DNA from: Welwitschia mirabilis | Taxonomy: Eukaryota > Gnetophyta > Gnetopsida > Welwitschiales | Length of the DNA: 26,950 nt | Assembly: GCA_051453625.1 (NCBI GenBank) | Contig: JBOZIK010000001.1 | Span: forward strand, 265,494,584 to 265,521,533 | Direction of reading: 5' to 3' | Shown: piece by piece, positions 9,498-19,678 of the stretch | Position numbering within the stretch: position 1 is the stretch's first letter | Layout of the letters: each line of letters begins with the position of its first letter | Notes under the pieces: model-generated | The model's database searches: none | Seen by the model: the letters and a program-made list of their open reading frames with translations, nothing else | What the model was told of the DNA's origin: nothing | Translations under genes and position numbers: made by a program

Positions 9498-9954
9498 TGT
9501 TAATATGTGAAGCTAAATTTATTTATTTTGTAATGTCCCTAATGTTATGTTTTTGTGTTGGCTTCACTTTAATACTGTAAAAGGAGGTTTCTATTTTAAG
9601 CCATCCTTGGGAGTGTAAGGTAGAAATGGGACATGCATCAAGAGAGGAATGATAGTCTCTTTAGGGTTTTAGCTCATAACCCTAATTGGTTGTAACCCTT
9701 GGCCTATTTAATGGTGGTGTAAGGGTTGTTTATTTATAAGATAGAGAGTTCATAGAGTTCTGTGAGGAATTCTTACCTGAAACATGTTGTTGACTTGAAT
9801 CCTATCCTTGGCTTATACTCTTTAAGAAGATAATAGAGCTCTGCACTACTTTCTTGGAGTTTTCCCCCTCATTGGGGTTTTCCATGTAAATCCTTGTTTT
9901 TGTGTTCTCTTATTGTATTGTTTATTCACTTTGTTACTATGTATTTGCTTAACA
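9498..9954 (+). repeat. Right (3') LTR of the copia element
   Basis: Starts TGTTAATATG directly after the purine tract and ends GCTTAACA, so the terminal 5-bp inverted repeat TGTTA/TAACA is intact. It keeps TATTTAA (about 9705-9711), the inverted telo-box pair (9661-9685), AATAGAGCTCTGCAC and the hairpin-capable CCCC-TCATT-GGGG (9865-9877) followed by TTTTCCATGTAAATCC. It is better preserved than the left copy at its 3' end. Confidence 0.93.
9661..9685. promoter_or_regulatory. Inverted telo-box pair in right LTR
   Basis: The same TTAGGGTT (9661-9668) and AACCCTAA (9678-9685) with a 9-nt spacer. Both arms are unchanged relative to the left LTR, while the spacer differs at several positions. 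Confidence 0.6.
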
Positions 9955-10509
9955 AAAGATTTATATTTCCCATGCTACCTTCTCCAAGGAGTCAAAAATT
10001 AGCTAGAAGCAAAAGAATTATCATAAAGCCTCCCTCCAAGTTGAAAAATTTATGCATAAAGCTTATCGTTCTTTTCTTTGCATTTTTATCTCTTAGATGC
10101 TAAGGTTGGAATTTGTACACTCATTGTTATGCTACCACAAGTTCTTTTTTAATAGATTAAGACTATTCCAAAAATCTTCTAGAGATATACCAAATATTTT
10201 GGAGTCTATTAAATACAAAATCAATATAGAAATAGATGACCTTCGAAGAAACATTGTAGCAAAGCTTATGAATCAAGTGGAAGGATTCTAGTTTTATTTG
10301 AAATAGTTAAGGAGGTAGATTGAGTAGATAGAGAAGGCTATGAAATTAGTAAAGTACATTAAAAGGAAATATTCTTTAAGGTAAAAAAAAAAGTTAAGTT
10401 TGGATGATGTGAGAGATATTGTAAAGCATATTGTGGAATAGGATATTAAAAGGCTTTAGGTAGATGGTATTACAAAAATTGATTATGCATTGAAAGATTA
10501 TGGGAGAAG
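9955..10509 (+). pseudogene. SUN-domain protein (plant SUN1/SUN2 type): membrane span, coiled coil and start of SUN domain
   Basis: Directly after the right LTR a plus-strand frame reads a basic segment (SPRSQKLARSKRIIIK), then a hydrophobic span (LCIKLIVLFFAFLSL, to about 10096). A frameshift follows, then a helical, charged region (IEIDDLRRNIVAKLMNQVEG to about 10288) and finally SLDDVRDIVKHIVE and VDGITKIDYALKDYG (about 10397-10505). This order is that of plant SUN proteins: nucleoplasmic tail, single span, perinuclear coiled coil, then the segment leading into the SUN domain (family motif like ADGxGRVDYALASGG). These inner nuclear membrane proteins bind KASH-type partners to form LINC complexes. 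After the frameshift a single frame holds from 10097 to 10505 but contains six TAG (10289, 10304, 10316, 10325, 10439, 10457) and one TAA (10382). A donor-like G/GTTAGT lies at 10509/10510. The SUN domain proper is not seen downstream. Confidence 0.75.
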
Positions 10510-11303
10510 GTTAGTTTGTATAATTTTTAAAGTGTTTTAGCATTTATCCATTAGTTTTGAATATGCTAGAGCATAGATTTGGGGAGTTGATCATTGTCTA
10601 CTACTGAAGGGAAGTTCTATGTATATCTTGTCTCTATTAGGACATTCCTTTTTCTAAAAGCTATTACGTTGGAGCATGTTTTCCTAAAATTGACTCATGT
10701 GTCAAGTTCCTAAGATTTATAACTATGGAAATTACCTTTAAATACATCTTCTTTTATAGTTCAATTAGACATTAGATACTCAGATTGGATAAGGGTACAA
10801 AGTCATACCTAATTTGCATTTTCAGTTCCCTTCATATTATGAAATATTAATTCATCTTCAAGCAATAACAATGTTTCTTATTGTGAAGAATGAGAAACTA
10901 GACAATAATCTTTTCATTTTTCCCCCTTTTTTGGGTTGAAAATGGCTAGAAGTTCTCTAAAGTTACTTAATATGAAAGACTGTAGGACCAAAAGAGATGA
11001 AAACGTTTAAGAATGATTAATTAATGCTTAATAATGGTTTATGTCCTTTTATCAAGATTTAAAAGGGATCAAGAGTTTGATGCACTATATAATAAGTTTC
11101 AAACTCAACTTGAACACATGTTTTTAATTAGTTTTTAGTATAAATTAGTTAAGTAGCATTATAACATCACTAGCAATATTATAGCACCATCAAAATTTTG
11201 AAATTTTATTTATTTACATAATTCTAGTTATATGATTAATTTCTAGGGATAATTCTAACATAAATACTTTTAACATAAGAAATTACCAATTTTTAAACAA
11301 CTA
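10510..11303. other. A/T-rich stretch, possible intron or intergenic
   Basis: Follows a donor-like GTTAGT at the end of the SUN fragment, so the first part could be its intron. I looked for the rest of the SUN domain (family motif HSEPYLxG) and did not see it. No other gene or element recognised. Confidence 0.5.
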
Positions 11304-12039
11304 AAAGGTTGAAAATCCTAAGCTCAAGTACAATGTAAAAATCAAAAAAGAAAAAAGAAAGAAAATCATATAAAGCTCACTGAAACTTATCTTGATCACA
11401 TGCGATTCTTCATTAGTAATCTCAAGGATCACAAGGAATAACCATTAAAAGTAATACTTATATTGTTTTTGGGATCTACATCACATGCTTAGGCTGATCA
11501 TTAATGTCCCATATAAGCATAGATAACTCATATGGTAATCCTAAGGGTCTTAATAGGATCACATCATCACATATTTATTTTAGTACATCTGGAACGTTGT
11601 CACGAAGTGTCAGAATAGTCACAAATTAACTATTTTCATGATCTTCCAATCAAGTATCTAAAAATGAAATAAAATATGTTTAAGTGTAGCATAAAGCTTC
11701 AAAAATTCTACAAAAATTGAGACAAATCTATTGGATTTTGATAATAAGACAAACATCACTGTTAATTAATTTCCTATTTGTGTCNNNNNNNNNNAAGTCC
11801 TTAAATGAAGGATCTAATCATGACTTTTAGATAATTTTAAAGATGTAAACATGTCTCTAGTGTGAGGGAAGCCTACATATTTAAGTCATACTAAAATAAT
11901 GTTATAACAATAATGATGATAATAACCTCCTAATATAATATCGACTACTACATAGGAACCCTCAAAAGCAATAATAGGTATTATAAATCAATTAAAAAAT
12001 AAAAATAAAATAAAAAATTGAATGGTCATGATTACGATA
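11304..12039. repeat. Direct repeat, copy 1 (~0.74 kb), ends at an assembly gap
   Basis: Matches 12140-12902 throughout at about 91% by eye over the first ~490 bp, differences mostly transitions. It starts near AAAGGTTGAAAATCC and ends at ATTACGATA, the last bases before the N run. Contains a 10-N gap at 11785-11794, where copy 2 has 32 bp. No coding potential; family unknown. Confidence 0.9.
11785..11794. other. Assembly gap (10 N)
   Basis: Small gap inside repeat copy 1. The corresponding interval of copy 2 holds 32 bases (starting GAGCTAAGAT), so the true gap is probably larger than shown. Confidence 0.95.
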
Positions 12040-12139
12040 NNNNNNNNNNNNNNNNNNNNNNNNNNNNNNNNNNNNNNNNNNNNNNNNNNNNNNNNNNNNN
12101 NNNNNNNNNNNNNNNNNNNNNNNNNNNNNNNNNNNNNNN
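12040..12139. other. Assembly gap (exactly 100 N)
   Basis: A 100-N run, commonly used for a gap of unknown size. It separates two copies of the same repeat. Confidence 0.99.
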
Positions 12140-12902
12140 AAAGGTTTAAAATCCTAAGCTTGAGTACAATGTAAAAATCAAAAAAAAAAAAAAAAAGAAC
12201 TAAAATCATATAAGCTCACTGAAACTTATCTTGATCACATATGATTCTTCATTAGTAGTATCAAGGATCACAAGGAATAACCATTAAAAGTAATGGTTAT
12301 ATTATTTTTGGGGTCTACATCACATGCTTAGGCTGATCATTGATGTCTCATATAAGCATAGACAACTCATATGATAATATTAAGGGTCTTTATAGGATTA
12401 CATCATTACATATTTATTTTAGTACATCTGGAATGTTGTCATGAAGTGTCAGAATAGTCACAAATTGATTATTTTCATGATCTTCCAATCAAGTATCTAA
12501 AAATAAAATAAAATATGTTTAAGTATAGTATAAAGCTTCAAAAATTCTACAAAAATTGAGAAAAATCTGTTGGATTTTGATAATAGGATAAACATCACTA
12601 TTAATTAATTTCCTATATGTGTTGAGCTAAGATCTATTTGGATCAACCTACCATAAAGTCCTTAAATGAAGGAATTAAATCATAACTTTTAGATAATTTT
12701 AAAGATGTAAACATGTCTCTAGTATGAGGAAAACCTACATATTTAAGTCATACTAAAATAATGTTATAATAATAATGATGGTAATAACCTTTGAATATAA
12801 TAGTAACTACTACGTAGGAACCATCAAAAGCAATAATAGGTATTATAAATCAATTAAAAAAATAAAAAGCAAAATAAAAAATTGAATGGTCATGATTACG
12901 AT
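12140..12902. repeat. Direct repeat, copy 2, starts at an assembly gap
   Basis: Begins AAAGGTTTAAAATCC at the first base after the N run and runs through ATTACGATA, after which unique sequence (GAAATATAAC) follows. Same order and orientation as copy 1. Confidence 0.9.
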
Positions 12903-13149
12903 AGAAATATAACATAACTGACACATTGATGATGAAGACAACAACAAAAACGAAAATTGTTTTTAAGGAAATCAGCATGCCCAAAGAAAATCCTTAGTCA
13001 TAAAATAATGTATTCAAGTGATCTTAAATGTCAAATAGTCATTCTTCCAATAGTTTTCCTCTTGTTGAGCCAAAATATTTTCATGTTGATTTATTGTAAC
13101 TAATTTTTAAAAATATGTAGAAACATTTAACTTATGTTTTTTTATTCTT

Positions 13150-14470
13150 AGCTTAGTTTGAATTTCTTCATATGAGTTCATTTGTATCCTATCACTTTCC
13201 TACCTAACAATAAGTTCAACAATTCTTATCTATTCTTTGTATTAAAGATTGATATTCCATACTTATTGCACAACTTTACTTTGGATACTTCACTACTTAC
13301 TTGAATGTAATTGATTTACTTCTTCATACTTTCTTACTTGATGGATTGTACTTTTTGATAAGTCTATAATTTTTTTACTTCATCTAGTTTTAAAGAACTC
13401 AAAAATTACTGTGTTTCATGTCCTATATGTGTAAGAGTAAGTTTTAAAAATTCTTCCTTTCACATTGTCAGTGTTAAAGTATTCTTTCTCAAAAACCTTT
13501 TACTCAGATTTTCAACTTGACCAAGGATAATCATTCTTATTCTCAATGTTTTATTCCTTCTTCTCTTACTATTCAAAACTAGGATAGTCATCCTTATCCT
13601 CATTGTCAAAATGACGATCATTATTAAATAGCTAAGAATAAGAATAACTAACCTTATCCATATTACCAAGTTGTTGGTCATTGCCAAGATATTGAAAATT
13701 TTACTTTATTTATGAAGTAAGCTATGAAAAGGGAAAATATTGAATTATGGTTGCTGAGAATTTTTAAGGATCAGGATGATCATTGATAGAGCCAACGATA
13801 CATGTTTTCATATATCTATGTCTTGGTCATCACATTTATAAGACCACCTCCCCTTCAAATACTTAAAATCACATAAAGGAATCAGCTAATATCTCATGTT
13901 TATGCTTTTCTTTATAGATCTTTACTCTCTCATTCATTGTAGTAAGCCTATTTTTATGGCTTGCAAACACTACATCATAAGAAAGAATAATATTTTGCCA
14001 ATTCAATATAAAGATTTTATAACCCCTAGTGTTAATCCCATAAATAACAAACATGTTTATACTTGCTTAGGCATGTGGTCAAAGATTATTACAATTTTAT
14101 GTAAAGATCAATGCACAACAACAAATCCAAGCATTTAAAGAGTATTTTACACTTCTAGCATGTCATATCTACACTTTATTAGGTGATATCTATCCTATCT
14201 TGATCAACATTGAGTAGTAATGTGTCTACCCCCAAATAGGGAGTTAACTTATGATGTATGAGAATTTCTCCCATTATATTAAGAAGTATGTGATTCAGTT
14301 TCTCTATTATACAATTCTATCATTCTACTATAGTGTTCTTGAAATTATTGTTTCATGTTGTATTCATATCATCTTTAGAAATTGCTTAAATTCCTTTGAA
14401 ACATAATTCTCTCTATTATTGCTTCATAAAGTCTTAATTCTCTTTGTTATTTCATAAATTCTTAATTTTA
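13150..14470 (-). pseudogene. Second copia element, minus strand: integrase and RT N-terminus remnants
   Basis: Read on the minus strand from high to low coordinates. SNNRENYVSKEFKQF (about 14385-14430) matches the copia integrase SDNGGEY region, with the catalytic Asp as Asn, and is followed by IQHETIISRT. The integrase C-terminus is clear at about 13955-14054 (INTRGYKIFI, then IILSYDVVFA, family GYxLxxP...IxxxRDVVFDE). An Asp/Glu-rich linker follows (FDNEDKDDYPSF, about 13570-13620). The RT N-terminus follows (VVKYPK and ISMEYQSLI, about 13240-13300; LLLGRKVIGYK, about 13165-13215). Multiple stops and frame changes. The rest of RT, RNase H and the downstream LTR are not recognisable to the left. 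Confidence 0.72.
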
Positions 14471-14692
14471 TAGTTACCATCCTTTTCAATTTGATTCTTT
14501 TAATACTTAAAAGACTCTAAGATTTGTGACCTACATTAAACATAACTTAAGGAGATCATAGCATTATCTCATAGTTTAATGGCTATTACATTATTCTTGT
14601 CCTAAGAGTTTATAATCCTGAAAAAAATACTTAAGGCATTTATTACTATACTAATAGCCATTACTAAATTGATTAAGCAATGGTTATATCTT

Positions 14693-14707
14693 AAGCTCTG
14701 ATACCAA
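14693..14707 (-). other. Primer binding site of the second copia element (tRNA-iMet type)
   Basis: On the minus strand the sequence reads AATTGGTATCAGAGC, an exact copy of the standard plant copia PBS TTGGTATCAGAGC. The internal region therefore runs leftward and the 5' LTR should lie to the right, starting about 14708. Only ~260 bp separate it from the integrase, so gag and protease are largely deleted. Confidence 0.82.
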
Positions 14708-15204
14708 TTATTACAACCTATTCTTGGGCTATCCTTGAGAAGCATGAATTTTTTTCAATTAAATAAATTACATGATTAACCCTCATGGTAGATAAATTAT
14801 GTTACAACCCAAAGACTTAACTTCCAATTACCCATAGGCTACATATTAGGAGAACTATATGATGATAGCTCACTTGACAAACACCACATTCAATCTTAAA
14901 ATTATTAAATAATTACATGACAGACTTACTTAGATTTAATTCCTAATATTTCGATTAGAAATACAAAGGTATGAAGTCATGGTTGAGCGATTGATTGCAT
15001 TAACAACTAAGAAATCAATCCTATGTATCCTTATCCAAAGAATTTCAGATCACACATAATTCCATCTTGGACCTCTTCCCATCTCTGCCAATATGCATGA
15101 GCGTATGATAAATTAGAATGATTCATATAAGTGGATATGTGGTTAGTTATATGCATGAGATAATGAAAGAAATAATAAAATAAATTAATATTCAACTCAA
15201 TCTT
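14708..15204 (-). other. Probable LTR remnant of the minus-strand copia element plus A/T-rich sequence
   Basis: By position next to the PBS this should be the 5' LTR (minus orientation), whose 3' end would read AATAGGTTGTAAT. I found no second copy in the window and could not fix the outer boundary. No gene seen. Confidence 0.4.
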
Positions 15205-15260
15205 ACATACACACACACATGTACGCATGTATACACACAGACACATACATACATATGCAT
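15205..15260. repeat. Compound CA/CATA microsatellite
   Basis: Runs of ACACAC, ATACACACAGACAC and CATACATACATA, interrupted by ATGTACGCATGT. Confidence 0.85.
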
Positions 15261-15279
15261 AGTAACTATATGTATGTAT
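15245..15279. repeat. Perfect 12-bp inverted repeat (hairpin)
   Basis: ATACATACATAT at 15245-15256 and its exact reverse complement ATATGTATGTAT at 15268-15279, with an 11-nt loop. All A/T-rich except four G/C pairs; formed from microsatellite-like sequence. Confidence 0.9.
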
Positions 15280-15340
15280 CTAAGATGTAGCTAGTCAAGA
15301 ACTCTCAAGGTCAAAACATCCAATTCTAATAAGAAAATTT

Positions 15341-15430
15341 AATGCATGATTGATAGAAATACATACATACATACATATATATAATGCATGATTGATAGAA
15401 ATACATACATACATATATATATATATATAA
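15341..15430. repeat. 42-bp minisatellite dimer ending in (TA)n
   Basis: AATGCATGATTGATAGAAAT followed by (ACAT)n and (AT)n occurs at 15341 and again at 15383. The copies differ mainly in the number of ACAT and AT units. Confidence 0.9.
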
Positions 15431-15489
15431 CTCAAATGGGTACCTAATTATATAGTGAATCCTTGAAGTGGTTACTTAGCCATAAGCAT

Positions 15490-15591
15490 NNNNNNNNNNN
15501 NNNNNNNNNNNNNNNNNNNNNNNNNNNNNNNNNNNNNNNNNNNNNNNNNNNNNNNNNNNNNNNNNNNNNNNNNNNNNNNNNNNNNNNNNNN
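15490..15591. other. Assembly gap (102 N)
   Basis: Unsequenced gap shortly after a microsatellite-rich block. Confidence 0.99.
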
Positions 15592-17152
15592 AATAAATTC
15601 ATGCAAAAATGTAATTAAATACATACACACATATATAAATGCCATTTTGGAAAGCTACCTTATAGTGTTTTCTTTTATAACACAACATAATAAATCTAGT
15701 AATATATAAATATATAGAATGCCAAAAGGAACTAGCTTATATTCCACTAATTAAATTACTAATCTCAACAAGACTTGACATAATAGAAGTTAAAGGATAG
15801 AAAAAGCTAATAAAATGCTTAACTATTTCAATGCGCATCATAGAAAAATGAATAATATTATATCATTTTTGTACATAAGACATCAAATATCTAATTGAGA
15901 CTTTTAATTCATATGATGAACATATAAAGAGACACATTTAAGAATACATTTCTGAAATTTATTAAGGCATACTAGAAGCAATCACAACATTGAGGAATGT
16001 GCTAAACCTATATCATTCTATAATTATAATGTTCATAACATAATTGCATTGAATACAAAAACACACATAATCACAATAGAAAAATCCCATAACTACTACT
16101 TTTATAATTACTAGAATAATAAAACTAAGTCTATAAATTAAAATATTTACAATTCTAATAGAATAATAAAAAGGAATTCAAACATATTATGCACTATCTG
16201 CATGTATACATATATATGCTCCTAAGGGCCATCACAAATTAGTGAATTTGTTAAATTATTTAAACACTATATTGAATTCAATGTATTTTTTATTTTAACA
16301 TTATAATCATTGTTATAAATATTTTCTAAATCATCTTTGCTTGATTAATGTCCTTATTAATCAAAATCGATAATGGGAATGTAATCATTTTACACATACC
16401 TCTCCCCACCCCTGCCCCCTCCCCACATGGGCTAATTATGTGTATACACATAAGTTCTAACATAAATTAATAATGATTTAGTAACAAGACAATTTAAAAA
16501 TATTTATGAGTCATATTTAATGCAATTCATTATACTGCAATGAAAGGAAAAGGATCCAAATATAATAACAATTTTAATGCTTCTAATATTTCCATTTTCT
16601 TTTCTACATCAAAGATTTATTTTATAAGAGAAAATATTAAAGGGCTAAATCTAACTCTTATCTTACAAGATGGGTACAAAAACTCTTATTAAGTGGGAAA
16701 GTTATACAAAGGATTTTTGAAATGAATGAGTTTTAAAAATATTTTAAGAAATAAACTACTATACTTAAAAAATTTAGAGGCTCTTAAATTTAACATCTAG
16801 GATTTTTTTAAAATTAATATATAATTTATATCCCATTGTTTTTATAAATTTCATTATGATTTATATAAAATCTTCTCTAGAAATTAATATCGGTATCATA
16901 TGTAAGTCCATGAAAATTATTAGTTTGTTTATAGAAAGTCAAATATTTATTTAGATTCTTATGAAAAATCACAACAGAATGATATCTATTTCAAAGTGGA
17001 CTTTACATCATAAAGTATTAAAAGAGTAGTAATTACAATGATTCTACACATCGAAAGGGTATTGACAAATATATTTACCTATTGTATCACATTCATCCCT
17101 AATGTTTTAAACTAAGAATAAATCTTGCACATTAAAAGAATAATAATTTTTT

Positions 17153-17156
<4 letters not shown>
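15592..17156. other. A/T-rich intergenic stretch with one G-quadruplex motif
   Basis: No gene, RNA gene or recognisable element. The only compositional break is the C-rich tract at 16400-16425, listed separately. Confidence 0.6.
16404..16424 (-). other. G-quadruplex motif (minus strand) / i-motif (plus strand)
   Basis: The plus strand reads C4-A-C4-TG-C5-T-C4, so the minus strand has four G-runs of four or five with loops of one or two bases. This is a textbook high-stability quadruplex pattern. Confidence 0.85.

Positions 17157-17230
<74 letters not shown>
17157..17230. repeat. (CA)37 microsatellite
   Basis: Seventy-four uninterrupted bases of CA, flanked by TTTTTTAAAA and TAAAAGCATA. Confidence 0.99.
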
Positions 17231-17232
<2 letters not shown>

Positions 17233-19678
17233 AAAGCATACAAAAATACACACAAAAAACAACTCATTCATAGTAGTCATCATTTTTCTAATTTAATACC
17301 TTAAACTATTACAAGTTAAGTTTCCTAGTTTAAAACTAAAATTTTGTAGTATAATGATACAAACCTTAAAAGAAAACTATTACATACCAGTAATGCTACT
17401 ACAATTGTACACTAGTCATATCTTATTTCATCATGATAAGGCTTGTATTATGTTATTAGTAATATAAAATTAATATAGTGAGTTTTGAAACTGAAAAAGA
17501 AAAGTGGGCTTTACTTGGTATTTCTAGATTCATAAAATCTTAGAAAACCTACTATAAAGTATTATATAGTTTTCGAATGCCTTTTTTAGAAACATTATTA
17601 ATAAAAATATATTATTAAAGTAAAATAAAGTAATCATGAAATAGTAGTAATTTAAGTAATAACAAAGTATTTTTCCTCCTTTTTAGAAACTCTATTTCTA
17701 AACAACCTCTTAATCTACATAAAAGTATTAACTTAAGATGCAATTATACTTAATGTAAATTAAGTTATAATGAAATATTTTTATAATATGAAATACATAA
17801 AGACAATTTGAATAATAGTATAATTTATTTAAAAAATGAATAAATTCCATAATGGCCAATGAATTTTTGTCATGAAACCATCATTTTTAGGGGGTTATAC
17901 ATATATCTCAATCAATTTAGCTTTGTTCTGAAATGTCCAACTTGTAGGTTTTCTTCTAGACATATTTTGCTAGCATCATTAAGGGACTGACAATAGTCAT
18001 GGACTATTCATTAAGCTTTCTAAATGTATTGACAATGGAATTTTGGATAGTAAATATGTTTGTTCCATTATAAATCACTTTAATTTAGAGTTAAGGAGAT
18101 GGTCCTATGAAGTTCTTCCAATTTCATATAAATTAAAATAAAATAATATTACCTTTAAATCCTATTTAAAATACATCTATTAATAAAATTTAAAACTCAA
18201 ATGTTGTTATGTACAAAAGGGAGTAAAAACATCTAGAAGTCAGCACTATCTATTCTTTAAATTCTAGGTTTATCACCAAGGTAAAATATAGAAATATCCT
18301 TAATTACATCTTGCAAATTCCTTAATATCATTGATTCATAACACACACATTTCCATTCTTTTAAGGTCCATATTCCCATTTAATTTAAAATATGCATTAT
18401 CAACATTACAAGTTAGGGTCTACTATGCTCATTCATTAAAAAAAGTTAAATTTATAACCATTAAAAGTTCACATTTGTGCCTTTTAAGGAATGGAAATAT
18501 AAAAGAAAAACACATCAAAATTTTAATATGTAACTTTATAGCAAAGATCTAAAATTAAATTTTTAAGGAATCTCAAAAAAAAATATAAATACAGTAAATA
18601 ATCCAAAATTTAATTGCAAAATAACATCTTAAAATGGATTAGAAAATCAAAGAGACAGCAAACACTTAGTATGAGAAATGATAAAAATTGATGATTCTCC
18701 CAATTAATATAAACTATAATTTCCACGTATGCTAAATTACTTGTACCATTTTCTTTTTGCATTTTGTTTCATATCTTATTTCACTTAAATTTTTTATAAA
18801 TGTGCATGTCCTTATTCATTCTTAAGAAGTGTGATTCATTTGTAGGAAATGAATAATGTATATTTCAATCTATACCCTATAAAAATGAAAAACATAATGT
18901 GCATACAAAGAGATGCAAAAGGCATGATGTAATTATTAAAGTTAAAAGAAGGACAAATATAAAATATTCATGCAAGAATAAGTATTAAATATATAATGTA
19001 AAATATTGACTTGATTGTTCGCAAAATCAGCAATGTTCTTTAAGGCAATCGAATATCTACCATATCATCTAAAGAACCTCTCTATCTAGAAGAAATTTAT
19101 GTTTTGCTACTAATGTTGAAGCTCTAATTTAGGCTTTCTTCAAATGAAATTTTTTTAATCCTTAACCTTCTCGAAAGGAGAAAGAAGAAGAAGAATAAGC
19201 AAATGAGCTCTAAATTATTTCTTCTTAAAAATAATTCCATATGTTTGCATTAGCATGGTAAAAAACTTTTCAAGTTATAGATAGCCAAAGGAAGATTCAA
19301 AATCTAAATCATATTTTAAGTGAAACTTGCTTTCTGAGATTTGCTTCTTCATTGATTCATTCTCTATTCCATCAATGATGGACTTGTCTATCAACACTCT
19401 ATATTGACTCCCCTTCACACTTGAAAATTTGACACTATCGTTTATCTAACATAAAGAAACTACAAAATGCAAGAATTTCATTCACCTTAATAATGATATG
19501 CTCTCAAGATTGTAAAATAACCATCACTTGAGGAGATTATGGGTGCTAATATCTTACAAAAAATGAAGAAAACAAAAATGAAATAATAGGTTTTAGTCTA
19601 AATAGTTAGGGAGGTCTAAGTCTACTTCCACAGAAGTTATTTTTTATCATATATTATGATTTGTAAATCTTATTTACT
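17231..19678. other. A/T-rich intergenic stretch
   Basis: Nothing recognisable as a gene or named element. Short frames are random-looking and rich in Lys/Asn/Ile/Phe. A purine-rich run (GGAGAAAGAAGAAGAAG) lies near 19178. Confidence 0.6.

Larger units (their letters stand above)
4958..9954 (+). mobile_element. Full-length, non-autonomous (decayed) Ty1/copia LTR retrotransposon, ~5.0 kb
   Basis: Two direct LTRs of about 457 bp bound the element and start TGTTA and end TAACA (right copy). A tRNA-iMet-type PBS follows the left LTR and a purine tract precedes the right LTR. The internal region encodes, in order, gag with a zinc-knuckle remnant, aspartic protease, integrase, reverse transcriptase and RNase H; integrase before RT identifies the copia superfamily. 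The coding region has many stops, at least five frame changes and lost catalytic residues, so it cannot be autonomous. The 5-bp flanks are GAAGG (4953-4957) and AAAGA (9955-9959); they differ by two G/A transitions and so could be a decayed target-site duplication. It is inserted in the SUN-domain fragment in the same orientation. Clade not assigned; the RNase H and gag sequences suggest a Tork-like element, which is a guess. Confidence 0.95.

Noticed and set aside
13896-14138. 80-codon plus-strand frame
   Set aside because: Antisense shadow of the minus-strand copia integrase, which explains the region better.
15031-15246. 71-codon minus-strand frame starting MCLCVYMRTCVCVC, cysteine-rich
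   Set aside because: The apparent Cys-rich start is translated CA/TG microsatellite; not a defensin-like peptide.
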